Source of the DNA: Nitrosomonadales bacterium
GTDB taxonomy: Bacteria > Pseudomonadota > Gammaproteobacteria > Burkholderiales > Gallionellaceae
Length of the DNA: 57,126 nucleotides
Assembly: GCA_016195965.1 (NCBI GenBank)
Contig: JACPYR010000032.1
Coordinates: 1 to 57,126 of the forward strand
Direction: 5' to 3'
Shown here: positions 42,202 to 50,817 of the stretch, one piece after another
How the letters are laid out: each line of letters opens with the position of its first letter
Numbering within the stretch: the stretch's first letter is position 1
The notes under the pieces: model-generated
Databases searched by the model: none
Told to the model about the DNA's origin: nothing
Seen by the model: the letters and a program-made list of their open reading frames with translations, nothing else
Program-made: the position numbers and the translations under genes

Positions 42202-42464
42202 AGTCACTCCCCGACAATTCAATTTCGAATGCCCCGGATTATAAGGCCTTTAGCCATCAAACCGCAGTGGGAGTTGCGAATACGAGTTGCCTCAAGCAGA
42301 GGCCAAGAAATGAGGGGTGGAGTTAGCCTGACTTTGTACCTGTGTGGCGCGACAAAAGAGAAAATCCGTACACTGACCTGTATCACCCGGAACATCGGTT
42401 TTCGGGCAGATAATCAATAAAGGTAACCGTCCGCTCCCGACTGCGGTTTCAACCGGTCGATGCA

Positions 42465-43148
42465 CTACTTTGAGCATGTTGCCATTGCGACTTTAATGCC
42501 TTTGTCGTCGGCATCAGCCGAAGTCGATTTATCACGGGACACGACTTTCAGTGCCATGTCGTAGTAGCTTTGATATTCCTGATTCGTGGGCCACGCTTGT
42601 GTCAGAAACTTGGCCTGACGTAAAGCATCATTCATTTTCCCCTGATAATAGAGGGCAAAGAACAAACCCTTTTGAACATCTTCGTTTGGTTTGCTTCCAG
42701 TCAAACACTGGGCGGCTAGAAACAGTTTCTCCGCATTTGGCGCAAGGCTAGCATTGCTGTTGACCCATAGCCTTGCTAGCTCGATATTTCCGCGAATGTT
42801 GGCGGGATTAATTCTAAGAAGTGCCTTGAAGTCATCGGTCGCCCCTTGCCACGCCCCAGGGTAGTCCGCGTTATGCCCCATACTCTGGAGGTAGCCACGT
42901 AGAAAGAGGGCGGATTCGTCCTTGGGGTATTGCATCAGCACGCCGTCCAGAGTTGATTTTAGCGACTGATACTGCAGCTTTACCGCTTTGGCTTCGTCCT
43001 CATTTTTTATTCGTGGGGGATAGCCACCTAATATGGCTTCAAGCGCGAACACCTGGTCAATAAGTGCCTTGGTTTCATCCTGGGCGCAGGCCGCAATTGG
43101 TAGAGCAAGTACGAGCGCAGCCACAATCGATCGAACGACAACTTTCAT
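42465..43148 (-). CDS. Secreted TPR-like protein of unknown function
   Basis: 227 residues. The signal peptide (RSIVAALVLALPIAACAQ) might be cut by signal peptidase I after CA, or lipidated at the Cys in PIAAC. The body is all-helical and TPR-like, with repeats such as ESALFLRGYLQSMGHNADYP and NIRGNIELARLWVNSNASLA, and QKGLFFALYYQGKMNDALRQ. TPR folds mediate protein contacts; no partner is evident. It starts 19 bases after the attC boundary of the cassette next door, so it could be the following gene cassette. I find no second attC behind it, so it may be a cassette that lost its site or native sequence. Confidence 0.65.
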   Translation of the reverse strand: MKVVVRSIVAALVLALPIAACAQDETKALIDQVFALEAILGGYPPRIKNEDEAKAVKLQYQSLKSTLDGVLMQYPKDESALFLRGYLQSMGHNADYPGAWQGATDDFKALLRINPANIRGNIELARLWVNSNASLAPNAEKLFLAAQCLTGSKPNEDVQKGLFFALYYQGKMNDALRQAKFLTQAWPTNQEYQSYYDMALKVVSRDKSTSADADDKGIKVAMATCSK

Positions 43149-43166
43149 ATGAGAGTCTCCATATAG

Positions 43167-43228
43167 GCATAACGTTAAGTTGAGCGGCGCGCCGCCTTTG
43201 GCGCGTCCGCTCGAACGCTGGGTTGGGC
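43167..43228 (-). mobile_element. Integron attC recombination site
   Basis: A 62-base imperfect palindrome. On the minus strand it begins with GCCCAAC (RYYYAAC type) and ends with GTTATGC (GTTRRRY type, one mismatch). Between them GTTCGAGCGG, ACGCGCC and GGCGCGCCGCTCAAC form the inner inverted pair around CAAAGGC, as in classic 59-base elements. It lies exactly at the end of the small gene at 43175-43621, whose last 17 codons are read through it. No integrase gene is in the window. Confidence 0.8.
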
Positions 43229-43621
43229 GGCACTTACATGAGCGAACAGTTCACCAAGAGTAAGATGTTCATGCCAAATGTTAGACAGAAGCAGCCCGTG
43301 CTCTTTCTCTAAATCCATGGCGAGCGTCTCGAATTCCAATGCATCAGGGGTAAGCTGAGATGGATAGCGCGAACGGTAAATGGACATAAGTTCATCCTCA
43401 GGCTCGAACTGAAGCGCGTGTTTTGCTTTGATTGCGAAGGCCGATGCAAACATAGCAAGGAACTGGCGAATAGACTGCTTCGATGCATGAGGGTAACCGT
43501 AACGCCATTTTTTGCCTGCGCATGATCGAGCACGATATGCCTTAGGAACTCCGCTATCGAGCAGACCGGAAATAATCAGGATAGCCACAAACACAAGTGC
43601 AAATACCCAAGAGACTTCCAT
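43175..43621 (-). CDS. Integron-cassette-type membrane protein of unknown function
   Basis: 148 residues with one N-terminal membrane helix (VSWVFALVFVAILIISGLLD) and a cytoplasmic, mostly helical domain (KQSIRQFLAMFASAFAIKAK, and near the end WHEHLTLGELFAHV). Small proteins with this type of N-terminus are, from memory, found in integron cassettes; no function is known. The cassette layout is complete: GTTGGGC at 43643-43637, then a short leader with GGGAGG, the ATG at 43621, and an attC that overlaps the last codons (AQPSVRADAPKAARRST). An earlier in-frame start at 43642 would begin in the recombination site and is unlikely. Confidence 0.75.
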   Translation of the reverse strand: MEVSWVFALVFVAILIISGLLDSGVPKAYRARSCAGKKWRYGYPHASKQSIRQFLAMFASAFAIKAKHALQFEPEDELMSIYRSRYPSQLTPDALEFETLAMDLEKEHGLLLSNIWHEHLTLGELFAHVSAAQPSVRADAPKAARRST

Positions 43622-43636
43622 CAAACCTCCCGTGAC

Positions 43637-43643
43637 GCCCAAC
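43637..43643 (-). mobile_element. Upstream cassette boundary core site
   Basis: GTTGGGC on the minus strand, a perfect GTTRRRY core 16 bases before the cassette ATG. Together with the attC at 43167-43228 it delimits a cassette of about 470 bases. The sequence upstream does not show a complete attC or an evident attI. Confidence 0.65.
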
Positions 43644-43645
43644 AG

Positions 43646-43720
43646 TTATTCACCAGACCGACCGGTCTGTATTATTAAAAATAGTGTGGAATGCAAATTT
43701 TCGGTAAGCAGTTGATTCAT
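43646..43720 (-). CDS. Possible 24-residue peptide just upstream of the cassette
   Basis: A short frame (starts MNQLLTENLHSTLFLIIQ) with GGGGAG 5 bases before its ATG and a stop 2 bases before the GTTGGGC core. The ribosome site is better than chance, and the position resembles the short leader peptides that help translate integron cassettes. A small inverted repeat, CAGACC/GGTCTG, at 43654-43669 lies inside it. There is no family evidence. Confidence 0.35.
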   Translation of the reverse strand: MNQLLTENLHSTLFLIIQTGRSGE

Positions 43721-43844
43721 TGAATCTCCCCGTTTTTATTGTTCCGCATATGCATAATAGTACAGATGGGAACGAATGGCTCCTATTGGCACGTTTTTCC
43801 ACGTCACCAGTATCCACTTGGAGGCGGATCACTCCGCGCCACCG

Positions 43845-44225
43845 TCAATGGGTTTCCAGCACCACAAACGCGACAATCATGTTGCGCTCATCGCTGATGG
43901 ACAGGTGATGTCCGCTGACGCCCAATTGCGCCAAGTGAGTGCGCAGCGCTTCATCGAAATGCAACACCGGCCTGCCCAGGCCGTCATGGGTGATGCTGAT
44001 ACGGCGCAGGCTGACCGGTTCGCGCAATCCGCTGCCGACCGCCTTGGCGAATGCCTCCTTGGCGGCGAAACGTTTTGCCAGGAACCTTGCGGCACTGCTG
44101 CTGGCCCGGTATTCGGTCAACTCGCACTGACTCAGGATGCGCCCGGCCAGACGCGCGCCGTAACGGGCATGCATTTTCTCGATGCGGGCAAGCTCGACGA
44201 TATCCGTGCCGATGCCGTGGATCAC
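43845..44225 (-). CDS. acpS: Holo-[acyl-carrier-protein] synthase
   Basis: Transfers phosphopantetheine from CoA to apo-ACP. 126 residues. The Mg2+ Asp is in [13 protein letters not shown]. The second motif reads [20 protein letters not shown], and the C-terminal strand has [16 protein letters not shown]. The GTG start overlaps the pdxJ stop as GTGA, so it is coupled to pdxJ, as is normal in this class. The next native gene of the usual block, nagZ, has been pushed away by the cassette-containing segment. Confidence 0.95.
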   Translation of the reverse strand: MIHGIGTDIVELARIEKMHARYGARLAGRILSQCELTEYRASSSAARFLAKRFAAKEAFAKAVGSGLREPVSLRRISITHDGLGRPVLHFDEALRTHLAQLGVSGHHLSISDERNMIVAFVVLETH

Positions 44226-44944
44226 GCTTGGCCGCTCAACAATACTTTCATTTTCTTAACCGCCGCTTCCAGCCCGATAAACAGCGATTCGGCAATGATG
44301 GCATGGCCGATATTGAGTTCGACCAGATTGGGTATAGCCACGATAGGTTGCACGTTGTGATAGTGCAGGCCATGCCCGGCATTGACCTGCAAGCCTTGCG
44401 CATGGGCGTGAGCTGCCGCGATGCGGATGCGCTCCAATTCATGCTGATGCTCCGGTACGCTGTCGGCCTCGGCATAGCTGCCGGTGTGCAACTCCACCAC
44501 CGGCGCTCCGGCGCGCCGCGCCGCGTCAATTTGCCTGGCATCCGGATCGATGAACAGTGACACGCGGATGCCCGCCTCGGCGCAACGCTCACAGGCCGCC
44601 TTGATGGTATCGAAAGAACGCACCACGTCCAGCCCGCCTTCGGTGGTCAGCTCTTCGCGGCGCTCCGGCACCAGACACAAGTCATGCGGCTTGATGCGCA
44701 GGGCGATGTTGATCATTTCTTCGGTGACGGCGCTTTCCAGGTTCATCCGCGTTTGCAGCATGTCGCGCAGCACTTCCACATCGCGGTCCTGAATGTGCCG
44801 GCGGTCTTCGCGCAGGTGCAGCGTGATCGCATCGGCTCCGGCAGACTCCGCCAGCAACGCGGCACGCACCACGTTGGGATAACGCGCACCGCGCACCTGG
44901 CGCAGCGTGGCGACGTGATCGATATTCAATCCAAGTTTAATCAT
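44222..44944 (-). CDS. pdxJ: Pyridoxine 5'-phosphate synthase
   Basis: Last step of de novo vitamin B6 synthesis: condenses 3-amino-2-oxopropyl phosphate with deoxyxylulose-5-phosphate. It is a 240-residue TIM barrel. [59 protein letters not shown] and [12 protein letters not shown] are the family landmarks with the catalytic Glu and His residues. Divergent from the LRR-kinase gene. In related genomes pdxJ usually follows recO; here three unrelated genes lie between them. Confidence 0.96.
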   Translation of the reverse strand: MIKLGLNIDHVATLRQVRGARYPNVVRAALLAESAGADAITLHLREDRRHIQDRDVEVLRDMLQTRMNLESAVTEEMINIALRIKPHDLCLVPERREELTTEGGLDVVRSFDTIKAACERCAEAGIRVSLFIDPDARQIDAARRAGAPVVELHTGSYAEADSVPEHQHELERIRIAAAHAHAQGLQVNAGHGLHYHNVQPIVAIPNLVELNIGHAIIAESLFIGLEAAVKKMKVLLSGQA

Positions 44945-45043
44945 TTCTCATTACCCTGTACAAACAAGGCAGCAACGTAGCAGAGCTGCACGCAGGATGC
45001 AACAGGCGGTGAGTATGGTTCTGCCATTTGCTATAGTTGCGCC

Positions 45044-46378
45044 ATGCATACACTCTCATCGCTACGCGCCGGCGAATTAGCCGGAATCAAACGCCTGGAC
45101 CTGGCATCTTGCGGCCTGACCCGGTTTCCGGAGGAAATCTTCGCGCTGGCCGATACGCTGGAAATTCTCAACCTGTCCGGCAACATGCTCTCCAGCCTGC
45201 CCGACGATCTGCCCAGACTGCACAAGCTGCGCGTGATTTTCTGCTCGGACAACCGCTTTAGCGCAGTGCCGGAAGTGTTGGGACTATGCGCTAACCTCGA
45301 AATGGTGGGCTTCAAGGCCAACCAGATCAGCAGCCTGCCCGCGGCGGCCTTGCCGGATAAACTGCGCTGGCTGATCCTGACCGACAACCGGCTCGGCGCA
45401 TTGCCCGCCAGCCTCGGCTCATGCACCCGCTTGCAAAAGCTGATGCTGGCAGGCAACCAGTTGCCGAGCCTGCCTGAAGAGATGGCCGCCTGCGCCAATC
45501 TGGAATTGCTGCGCATCGCCGCGAACCGCTTCACCGAATTACCTGCGTGGCTGTTCTCGCTGCCCCGGCTTGCCTGGCTGGCCTATGCGGGCAATCCATG
45601 CAGCGACACCGGCGAAATCGCGGCGATGCAGACACATGCGATTGCGCACATAGACTGGCGGTCCCTGGCATTGCAGCAAAAATTGGGCGAGGGCGCATCC
45701 GGGGTGATCTATCGCGCCCTATCGTCCTCCTCGCCTGTCGCGGTAAAAATGTTCAAAGGAGCGCTGACCAGCGATGGCTTGCCGAGCAGCGAAAAGGCAG
45801 CCTGCATCGCTGCCGGTGCACACCCCGGACTGATTCCTGTGTTGGGAAAAATCAGCGGCCATCCCGAAGGCGCCTCGGGATTGGTGATGTCACTGATAGA
45901 TCCAAGTTTCCACAATCTCGCCGCGCCGCCCAGCCTGGAGTCCTGCACGCGCGACATCTACGCCGCCGAGACTCGTTTCAGCTTATCGTCCGCATTGGGC
46001 ATCGCCCTTCGCATCGCGTCGGTGGCGGAACACCTGCACGCGCAAGGTGTGATGCACGGTGATCTGTATGCCCATAATATTTTGTGGGACAAACAGGACA
46101 ACTGTTTGCTGGGCGATTTCGGCGCGGCTTCTTTTATTCCGCCGCAGGACCAGCCTCTCGCCGCAGCCCTGCAACGCATCGAGGTGCGCGCCTTTGCCTG
46201 TTTGCTCGAAGAATTGCTCGATCGTTGCGACGCATCTCATGAAACACAGCGCATCGTCAATACGCTACGAAACCTGCAACGCCGCTGCGCTCAACCCGAA
46301 GTCGGGGCGCGACCACTATTCACCGAAATACGGCAGGCTCTGGAGTCATTGCAAGACAAAACGACGGGCAAGCCTTAG
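45044..46378 (+). CDS. Leucine-rich-repeat protein kinase
   Basis: 444 residues, no signal peptide or membrane segment. The first ~200 residues contain about seven LRR units of the typical bacterial type (LEILNLSGNMLSSLPDDLP, LRWLILTDNRLGALPASLG, LQKLMLAGNQLPSLPEEM). A eukaryotic-like protein kinase domain follows: the glycine loop LGEGASGVIYRA near 213, the ATP Lys in VAVKMFKG, the catalytic loop VMHGDLYAHNILWD (HGD instead of HRD) and LGDFGAAS (DFG). The essential Lys, Asp, Asn and DFG residues are present, so it should be active. The LRR part probably recognises a protein partner. No phosphatase or substrate is encoded next to it. Single gene with its own promoter. Confidence 0.88.
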   Translation: MHTLSSLRAGELAGIKRLDLASCGLTRFPEEIFALADTLEILNLSGNMLSSLPDDLPRLHKLRVIFCSDNRFSAVPEVLGLCANLEMVGFKANQISSLPAAALPDKLRWLILTDNRLGALPASLGSCTRLQKLMLAGNQLPSLPEEMAACANLELLRIAANRFTELPAWLFSLPRLAWLAYAGNPCSDTGEIAAMQTHAIAHIDWRSLALQQKLGEGASGVIYRALSSSSPVAVKMFKGALTSDGLPSSEKAACIAAGAHPGLIPVLGKISGHPEGASGLVMSLIDPSFHNLAAPPSLESCTRDIYAAETRFSLSSALGIALRIASVAEHLHAQGVMHGDLYAHNILWDKQDNCLLGDFGAASFIPPQDQPLAAALQRIEVRAFACLLEELLDRCDASHETQRIVNTLRNLQRRCAQPEVGARPLFTEIRQALESLQDKTTGKP

Positions 46379-46438
46379 CCGTTTCAAACTGCACAAGGTA
46401 CATCGCTCGGGGCACTGCCGAATAATCCTGTCACCCCA

Positions 46439-47338
46439 TCACGCCGTTTCCTGCTCCGCTGTTTGCTCAAACAACCATGTGCGAAAAGCCGTGACCTTGG
46501 CCAACAGGGTACGGTTCTTGGGCATCACCAAATGAAATCCCAGATCAGTCGGAATCGCATGATCCAGTATCCGCACCAGCCGCCCCGCCTTCAGGTCGTT
46601 CGCCACCAGGCTGCCCCATGCCAGGGTAATGCCGAGGCCGTTGATAGCTGCTTGAATGGACAGTTCGGCATCGCTGAAGCGGCGGATTTTCAGGGGCGTA
46701 TTCACTACCCCCAGCGTAGCCAACAAGGTTTCCCATTCCGAAAAATCACCGCGCATGATATGGCAGTCATCTTCGATCAGGTTGACGCTGGAAAGATCTG
46801 CAGGAGTCCGGATGGAAGCGGCAAGTTCAGGTGTTGCCACAACGAGGATTGTTTCTGATAACAGGCGCTCGACGTTGAGTTCAGGATGAAATACGGTGCC
46901 GAAACGAATGGCTACATCGACATCCTCCACCGAAAAATCCACCAGACGTCGGGTGGCCAGCAAATGAATTTCCACATCAGGATGACGCGCGTGAAAATCG
47001 TCCATGCGCGGGACCAGCCAGCGAGCCGCAAAAGCCGGCGGAGTCGATACGATCAACGGACCGGCTGAATTACCGGTGTTGATTTTCAATATGGCCCGCT
47101 CCAGTTGATCGAAAGCTTCCGATACCAGAGGCAACACATCGCTGGCGGACTCGCTTAAGGCAAGGACCTTGCCGCGCTTGAATAAAGCCACGCCGAGGTA
47201 GTCTTCAAGAAGTTTGATCTGCTGACTCACCGCAGCTGGCGTGACATGCAACTCCTCTGCCGCACGCACGAAGGAACGATGCCGCGCGGCGGCTTCAAAA
47301 AATCTCAGGGCATTGAGCGGGGGGAGTCGGCGTGCCAT
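46439..47338 (-). CDS. LysR-type transcriptional regulator, GcvA-like
   Basis: 299 residues. The N-terminal winged helix-turn-helix (LNALRFFEAAARHRSFVRAA, then ELHVTPAAVSQQIKLLEDYL) is of the GcvA type, and the substrate-binding domain occupies ~95-295. It is divergent from a DMT-family exporter with a 101-base gap, the usual arrangement for a LysR regulator and its target, so it probably controls that exporter and itself. The effector is unknown; an amino acid would fit the exporter family but is a guess. Confidence 0.9.
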   Translation of the reverse strand: MARRLPPLNALRFFEAAARHRSFVRAAEELHVTPAAVSQQIKLLEDYLGVALFKRGKVLALSESASDVLPLVSEAFDQLERAILKINTGNSAGPLIVSTPPAFAARWLVPRMDDFHARHPDVEIHLLATRRLVDFSVEDVDVAIRFGTVFHPELNVERLLSETILVVATPELAASIRTPADLSSVNLIEDDCHIMRGDFSEWETLLATLGVVNTPLKIRRFSDAELSIQAAINGLGITLAWGSLVANDLKAGRLVRILDHAIPTDLGFHLVMPKNRTLLAKVTAFRTWLFEQTAEQETA

Positions 47339-47439
47339 TAGTTTTCCTTAAGGTCATATCAAAAAAGTCTAGCTTGTAACCGGGTGGTTCCAGCGCTTAG
47401 AGTTTGCGCCTCGTAACTTTATCTTAATTGGAGCCATCC
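47339..47439. promoter_or_regulatory. Divergent LysR / exporter control region
   Basis: A 101-base AT-rich gap that should carry both promoters and the LysR binding site. An ATCTTAATTGGAG segment directly precedes the exporter. No clear T-N11-A palindrome could be fixed by eye. Confidence 0.4.
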
Positions 47440-48330
47440 ATGCGAATCGCAACTGTGTACCTGCTCGTAACCATCACGACTTTTTTCTGGGGTGCCAATT
47501 TCGTGCTGGCCGCCCCCGTGCTGGCCAACCTGCCACCGATGTGGGCCGCAGCAGTGCGCTTCCTGTTAGGCGCGGCGCTGATGTTCACCATCGCCGGTAT
47601 ACGCCGCGATGATTTGCTGGTTCTGCTGCGACGCCATGCCGCAGCCTATTTGTTGCTGGGAACGGTCGGCATTACCGCATTCAACCTGCTGTTCTTTTAC
47701 GCGATGCAATCGTCCTCTGCCAATAATGCCGCACTCATCATGGCCATCAATCCTTTGTTGACGGCGTTGCTGGCCGCCGCCTTCCTGGGCGAAAAACCGA
47801 CAGTACGGCATTGGCTGGCTTTACCGATCGCATTGCTGGTGGTGGTGGTGGTAATTTCACAAGGGAATATGGACAAGTTTGCTTCCATGGACTTCTCACA
47901 TGGCGATCTGCTATTGCTGGCCGCCACCTTATCTTGGGCACTGTACAACGTACTCAGCCGACGCTACATGCCGCCAGGCTCGGCCATTGCGAACACCAGT
48001 TGGATCCTGGCAGTGGGTGCATCCCTGTTGCTGGCTACCGCGCTCGCCAGCGACAGCCACATCCATGCGCTTGATCTGAAAGCCAGCATCGCCATGGCGA
48101 TCATGGTGGTCGGCGGCACGGTGCTGGCCTACTTGTTTTGGGGCATCGGCATCGCGCGCCTAGGTGCGGCACGTACATCAATTTTTCTCAACTTGGTCCC
48201 GGTGTTCGCCATGTTGATTGGTTCTTTCCTCGGTACGCTGCCCTCTGTGGCACAAGTAGCCGGTGGTTTTCTGGTGCTGGGCGGAGTGACCATCTCGATG
48301 TTGCCGCCGCGCCGTATAGTAGCGGCATAG
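47440..48330 (+). CDS. DMT-superfamily (EamA) exporter
   Basis: 296 residues with ten membrane helices arranged as two EamA repeats (first WGANFVLAAPVLANLPPMW, second LSWALYNVLSRRYMPPGS). The typical inner-membrane exporter motif AAFLGEKPTVRHWLALPIAL is in helix 4-5. Family members export amino acids, purines or other metabolites. The ATG at 47440 is preferred over an in-frame TTG four codons earlier, since the GGAG at 47430-47433 would be its ribosome site. Regulated, presumably, by the divergent LysR gene. Confidence 0.9.
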   Translation: MRIATVYLLVTITTFFWGANFVLAAPVLANLPPMWAAAVRFLLGAALMFTIAGIRRDDLLVLLRRHAAAYLLLGTVGITAFNLLFFYAMQSSSANNAALIMAINPLLTALLAAAFLGEKPTVRHWLALPIALLVVVVVISQGNMDKFASMDFSHGDLLLLAATLSWALYNVLSRRYMPPGSAIANTSWILAVGASLLLATALASDSHIHALDLKASIAMAIMVVGGTVLAYLFWGIGIARLGAARTSIFLNLVPVFAMLIGSFLGTLPSVAQVAGGFLVLGGVTISMLPPRRIVAA

Positions 48331-48338
48331 CCGAGGCA

Positions 48339-48405
48339 GGGCGAAACGCTTGCGGTTCCGCCGGATGTTTTTGATTACGGCGGAACGCCCCTGCGGGACT
48401 CGCCC
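48339..48405. repeat. Nested palindrome between converging genes (terminator-like)
   Basis: GTTCCGCCG (48355-48363) pairs with CGGCGGAAC (48378-48386) around a 14-base loop containing TTTTT. An outer pair, GGGCGA (48339-48344) with TCGCCC (48400-48405), encloses it. It sits between the exporter and recO, which converge. No T-run follows, so it may be a weak bidirectional terminator or a REP-like element. Confidence 0.5.
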
Positions 48406-48421
48406 TTAAACCAGCCAGCCG

Positions 48422-49150
48422 TCACAGCTTCTGCAAATCTTTGATCAACTCTCTGGTGTGCAGCGGCTTGCCGCCCAGATGGTGGTTCAGCAACACCCGC
48501 ATCAGTTGCTTGCTCTGCTGCGCGGTGACCGGATCGGCATAGTCGTCCGCCGCCATGTCCAGCAGGGTCTTGCCCAGCACCGGCAATCCTATCCGTGCAT
48601 CGCCGTCATCCGGCAGAGCGCCGCGCTCCACTGCATAGCGATAGCCGCGTTCCGCCTGTATCGCCCTGCCGTTGCCGGCCTCGCGGTCCAACACCATCGC
48701 GTAGCCCAACTCCTGCAACAGATGTTTCTCGAAACAACGCAGCGTGGCGGCATGATCGGTTTCGTGCGCCAGGCGGTACAGGGTGGCGCGGTAATAATCG
48801 AACAGTTGTTCGTGCGCATCGTCGCGCGCCAGCAGGTTGAGCAACAGTTCGTTCAGGTAGAAGCCGCACATCAACGCCGTGCCCTGCAAATAGGGTTGCC
48901 CGCCCTGCCACTCCGCGCTGTGCAGGGTGCGCACTTCGCCTTTGCCGAACCAGGAAAGCGACAGCGGTTGAAAATTCATCAGCACCCCGCGCAAGCTGGA
49001 TTTGGGGCGCCGCGCCCCGCGCGCCACAATCGCCAATCTCCCGTGCTTGCGGCTTAACACATCGAGTATCAGGCTGGTTTCGCGGAACGGATAGCTGTGC
49101 AGCACAAAAGCCAATTCGTCCTGATGTTTATTGCGGTTGGCTGCGGTCAT
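48422..49150 (-). CDS. recO: DNA repair protein RecO
   Basis: Helps load RecA on SSB-coated single-stranded DNA in the RecFOR pathway. 242 residues. The N-terminal OB fold has FVLHSYPFRETSLILDVLSR and HGRLAIVARGARRPKS, and the helical domain has LMCGFYLNELLLNLLARDDA. The C-terminal part lacks the zinc-binding cysteines seen in some RecO proteins. It lies 30 bases after era, the usual neighbour, and is the last gene of the long minus-strand block. Confidence 0.95.
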   Translation of the reverse strand: MTAANRNKHQDELAFVLHSYPFRETSLILDVLSRKHGRLAIVARGARRPKSSLRGVLMNFQPLSLSWFGKGEVRTLHSAEWQGGQPYLQGTALMCGFYLNELLLNLLARDDAHEQLFDYYRATLYRLAHETDHAATLRCFEKHLLQELGYAMVLDREAGNGRAIQAERGYRYAVERGALPDDGDARIGLPVLGKTLLDMAADDYADPVTAQQSKQLMRVLLNHHLGGKPLHTRELIKDLQKL

Positions 49151-49180
49151 GCGTAACCCGTGGTCATTCGCTATCCCTGG

Positions 49181-50116
49181 TCACTCGTAGCCCAGGCTGC
49201 GCAACACGCGTTCGTCATCCGCCCAGCCGCTGCGCACCTTGACGAACACCTCAAGAAACACTTTTCCGTCGAACAGCTTCTCCATATCCAGACGCGCCTG
49301 GGTGGCGACCTCCTTGAGCTTCTCGCCCTTCTTGCCGATCAGCATCGCCTTATGCGCCTCCTTGTCCACCAGGATGGCGGCGCTGATGCGGCGCAGCTTG
49401 CCTTCCATCTTGAATTGCTCGATCACAACGCTGATTGAGTATGGCAGTTCGTCGCCGGTAAATCGGAATATTTTTTCGCGCAATATTTCGGCGGCCAGAA
49501 ACCGCTCGCTGCGGTCGGTAATGTCGTCCTTGTCATAGATAAGCTCGCCGGTCGGCAGATGCTGGCGCAACACCTCGCGCAGCTCATCCAGCTTGCTGCC
49601 CAGCTTGGCGCTGACCGGCACGATGCCGGCAAATTTAAAGTCCTGTGCGACACGCTCGGCAAAAGAGAACAGCTGGCCTTTGTCCGCCACCTCGTCGATC
49701 TTGTTGATCACCAGCAATACCGGGCGGTTATCCGGCAACAGCTTGAGCACCTCCTGGTCGCGCTCGTCATAGCGCAACGCTTCCAGCACATACAACACCA
49801 CCTGCACATCGCGCAGGCTGCTGGTCACCACACGGTTCATGCCGCGATTCAGCGCGTTGAGATGCTTGGTCTGGAATCCCGGCGTATCGACGAACACGAA
49901 TTGCGTATGCTCGTCGGTATAGATGCCATGGATGCGGTGGCGCGTGGTCTGCGCCTTGCGCGAGGTGATGCTGATCTTCTGCCAGATCAGGTGGTTGAGC
50001 AGCGTGGATTTGCCCACATTGGGGCGCCCGACGATGGCGACAAAGCCGCTGCGAAATGGTTGCGGCAGGTCATCCGCGTTGTGGGTGTCCATAGAGTCTT
50101 TGGTTTGATCGGTCAT
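49181..50116 (-). CDS. era: GTPase Era
   Basis: Essential GTPase that binds 16S rRNA and assists 30S assembly. 311 residues. G1 is [10 protein letters not shown]3 DTPGF and G4 NKID, with the Era linker, followed by a C-terminal KH domain ([20 protein letters not shown], then [20 protein letters not shown]). Its ATG overlaps the rnc stop by four bases (ATGA), a conserved coupling that links RNase III and Era in rRNA maturation. Confidence 0.97.
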   Translation of the reverse strand: MTDQTKDSMDTHNADDLPQPFRSGFVAIVGRPNVGKSTLLNHLIWQKISITSRKAQTTRHRIHGIYTDEHTQFVFVDTPGFQTKHLNALNRGMNRVVTSSLRDVQVVLYVLEALRYDERDQEVLKLLPDNRPVLLVINKIDEVADKGQLFSFAERVAQDFKFAGIVPVSAKLGSKLDELREVLRQHLPTGELIYDKDDITDRSERFLAAEILREKIFRFTGDELPYSISVVIEQFKMEGKLRRISAAILVDKEAHKAMLIGKKGEKLKEVATQARLDMEKLFDGKVFLEVFVKVRSGWADDERVLRSLGYE

Positions 50117-50817
50117 GATAGTGTCTGTAATTGTTGATAGGCTGCCTGTGCGGCCTGTTGCTCGGCATTGCGGCGGCTGGTTCCGCTACCTTGGGTGGAA
50201 ATTTTTAATGAAGGGATAGTGCACTCCACCTGAAAAGATTGCGCATGGGCCTCGCCTGTCATATTCACCACGCTATAGGCCGGCAAGGGAATCCGCTTGC
50301 TTTGCAGATATTCCTGCAACAAGGTCTTGGCATCCTTGCCCACAGTCTGCACATCTACCTGCTCAAGATAGGGCACATAGAGATTCAACACCGCCCGCTC
50401 CGCCGCCGCAAAGCCGGAGTCCAGCCAGACTGCGCCGAACAGGGCCTCCAGGGCATCCGCCAATATCGACGGGCGGCGAAATCCACCGCTCTTCAGTTCG
50501 CCTTCGCCCAGCTTAAGATGACTGCCCAATTCGAGCTGTTGCGCCAGAATCGCCAGGGTTTCTTCCCGCACCAGGCTGGAGCGCAAACGCGACAGCTCAC
50601 CCTCGCTCAATTGCGGATAGCTGCTATACAGGTGTTTCGCGATGACACACCCCAGGATGCTGTCGCCCAGAAACTCCAGGCGCTCATTGTGCTCCGGCGC
50701 GTAGCTGCGGTGTGTCAGAGCGCGTTGCAGCAATTGCGGCTGCCGGAACTCATAGTCCAGTTTCTTGCACAACGCGCGCGTAGAGGATGCGCCGGGGCTC
50801 TTTTTATTTTCCGTCAC
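50113..50817 (-). CDS. rnc: Ribonuclease III
   Basis: Cleaves double-stranded RNA in rRNA and mRNA processing. About 234 residues. The signature [14 protein letters not shown] with its metal-binding acidic residues is near 45-58, and the second acidic cluster is in [18 protein letters not shown]-terminal dsRNA-binding domain ends [17 protein letters not shown]. The GTG at 50817 is preferred; a TTG six codons earlier lies well inside the DUF4845 gene. Its start overlaps the end of that gene by 14 bases. Confidence 0.96.
   Translation of the reverse strand: MTENKKSPGASSTRALCKKLDYEFRQPQLLQRALTHRSYAPEHNERLEFLGDSILGCVIAKHLYSSYPQLSEGELSRLRSSLVREETLAILAQQLELGSHLKLGEGELKSGGFRRPSILADALEALFGAVWLDSGFAAAERAVLNLYVPYLEQVDVQTVGKDAKTLLQEYLQSKRIPLPAYSVVNMTGEAHAQSFQVECTIPSLKISTQGSGTSRRNAEQQAAQAAYQQLQTLS

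Noticed and set aside
42240-42464. Search for a second attC behind the TPR-like gene
   Set aside because: No RYYYAAC and GTTRRRY pair with an internal palindrome could be found, so I do not claim a two-cassette array.
48339-48405. Reading the nested palindrome as another GTAG-type REP element
   Set aside because: The GTAG head and the CGGGATTnATCCCG core seen at 6419-6521 are absent, so a relation to that element is not supported.
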